Assembly (NCBI GenBank): GCA_943371965.1
Contig: CALRWV020000005.1
Location: 1-64,000, forward strand
Direction: 5' to 3'
DNA: 64,000 bases
From: CALRWV02 sp943371965
GTDB lineage: Bacteria; Bacteroidota; JABWAT01
The first letter of the stretch is position 1; each line of letters opens with the position of its first letter. The translations under genes and the position numbers were made by a program. A model generated the notes under the pieces. The model did no database searches. It saw only the letters and a program-made list of their open reading frames with translations, and was not told where the DNA came from. This document shows, one piece after another, positions 63,963 to 64,000 of the stretch.

Positions 63963-64000
63963 AATTTAGTATTACAGGTTATTTTATTAAAAAGGGTGGA

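Overview
The window reads as a chromosomal segment of an AT-rich Bacteroidota/Chlorobiota-type bacterium, most likely in or near Ignavibacteria. Four proteins end in the type IX secretion (T9SS) sorting domain, in the NYPNPFNP...YDLLGRE...GIYFYKL style common in that group. At least three genes have the Bacteroidota promoter form (TTTG, about 19-21 nt, TAnnTTTG). Many genes also have clear AGGAG-type ribosome sites, unlike classical Bacteroidia. These taxonomic points are inference; no 16S is present.

Layout. 1-370: 3' end of 23S rRNA, 5S rRNA and a strong hairpin terminator. 0.5-26.6 kb: mostly housekeeping genes (FAD reductase, large TPR protein, acyl-CoA carboxylase subunit, lytic transglycosylase, SppA, HU, a 29-residue COX24-like ribosomal protein gene, Ddl, HIT protein, SLBB export protein, an intact plus a catalytically dead 3-hydroxyacyl-CoA dehydrogenase, AMP nucleosidase, pterin dehydratase). 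26.7-37.7 kb: diguanylate cyclase, a T9SS protein with eight carboxypeptidase-regulatory-like repeats, metallo-hydrolase, asparaginase, SmpB and TyrRS. 37.8-41.5 kb: a propeller sensor kinase and a NarL/FixJ-type response regulator. 41.6-64 kb: an accessory, signalling-rich region, all on the + strand.

The accessory region is the most unusual part. It holds a degenerate hemerythrin, a hybrid PAS kinase, a T9SS DJ-1/ThuA fusion, a chemoreceptor-like protein with an altered tip, a FadL-type porin, and a run of seven tandem paralogues that are all exactly 188 residues once starts are corrected. An eighth copy (192 residues) follows at 62.6 kb, and a ninth, divergent one sits beside the hemerythrin. 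Then come an M28 peptidase, a G8-domain protein, a leucine-rich-repeat protein and a single-domain globin. Four intergenic inverted repeats of the form TACC-N8-GGTA lie in front of the hemerythrin operon, the DJ-1/ThuA gene, the receptor/porin/paralogue operon and the globin, and I found none elsewhere. The spacing is that of a NarL-type 7-2-7 site, and a NarL-family regulator is encoded just upstream. My working hypothesis is one regulon, possibly sensing oxygen, NO or a hydrophobic compound, built around an undescribed family of small cytosolic proteins. A tandem pair of structured elements of unknown type lies at 48615-48800, upstream of the receptor gene.
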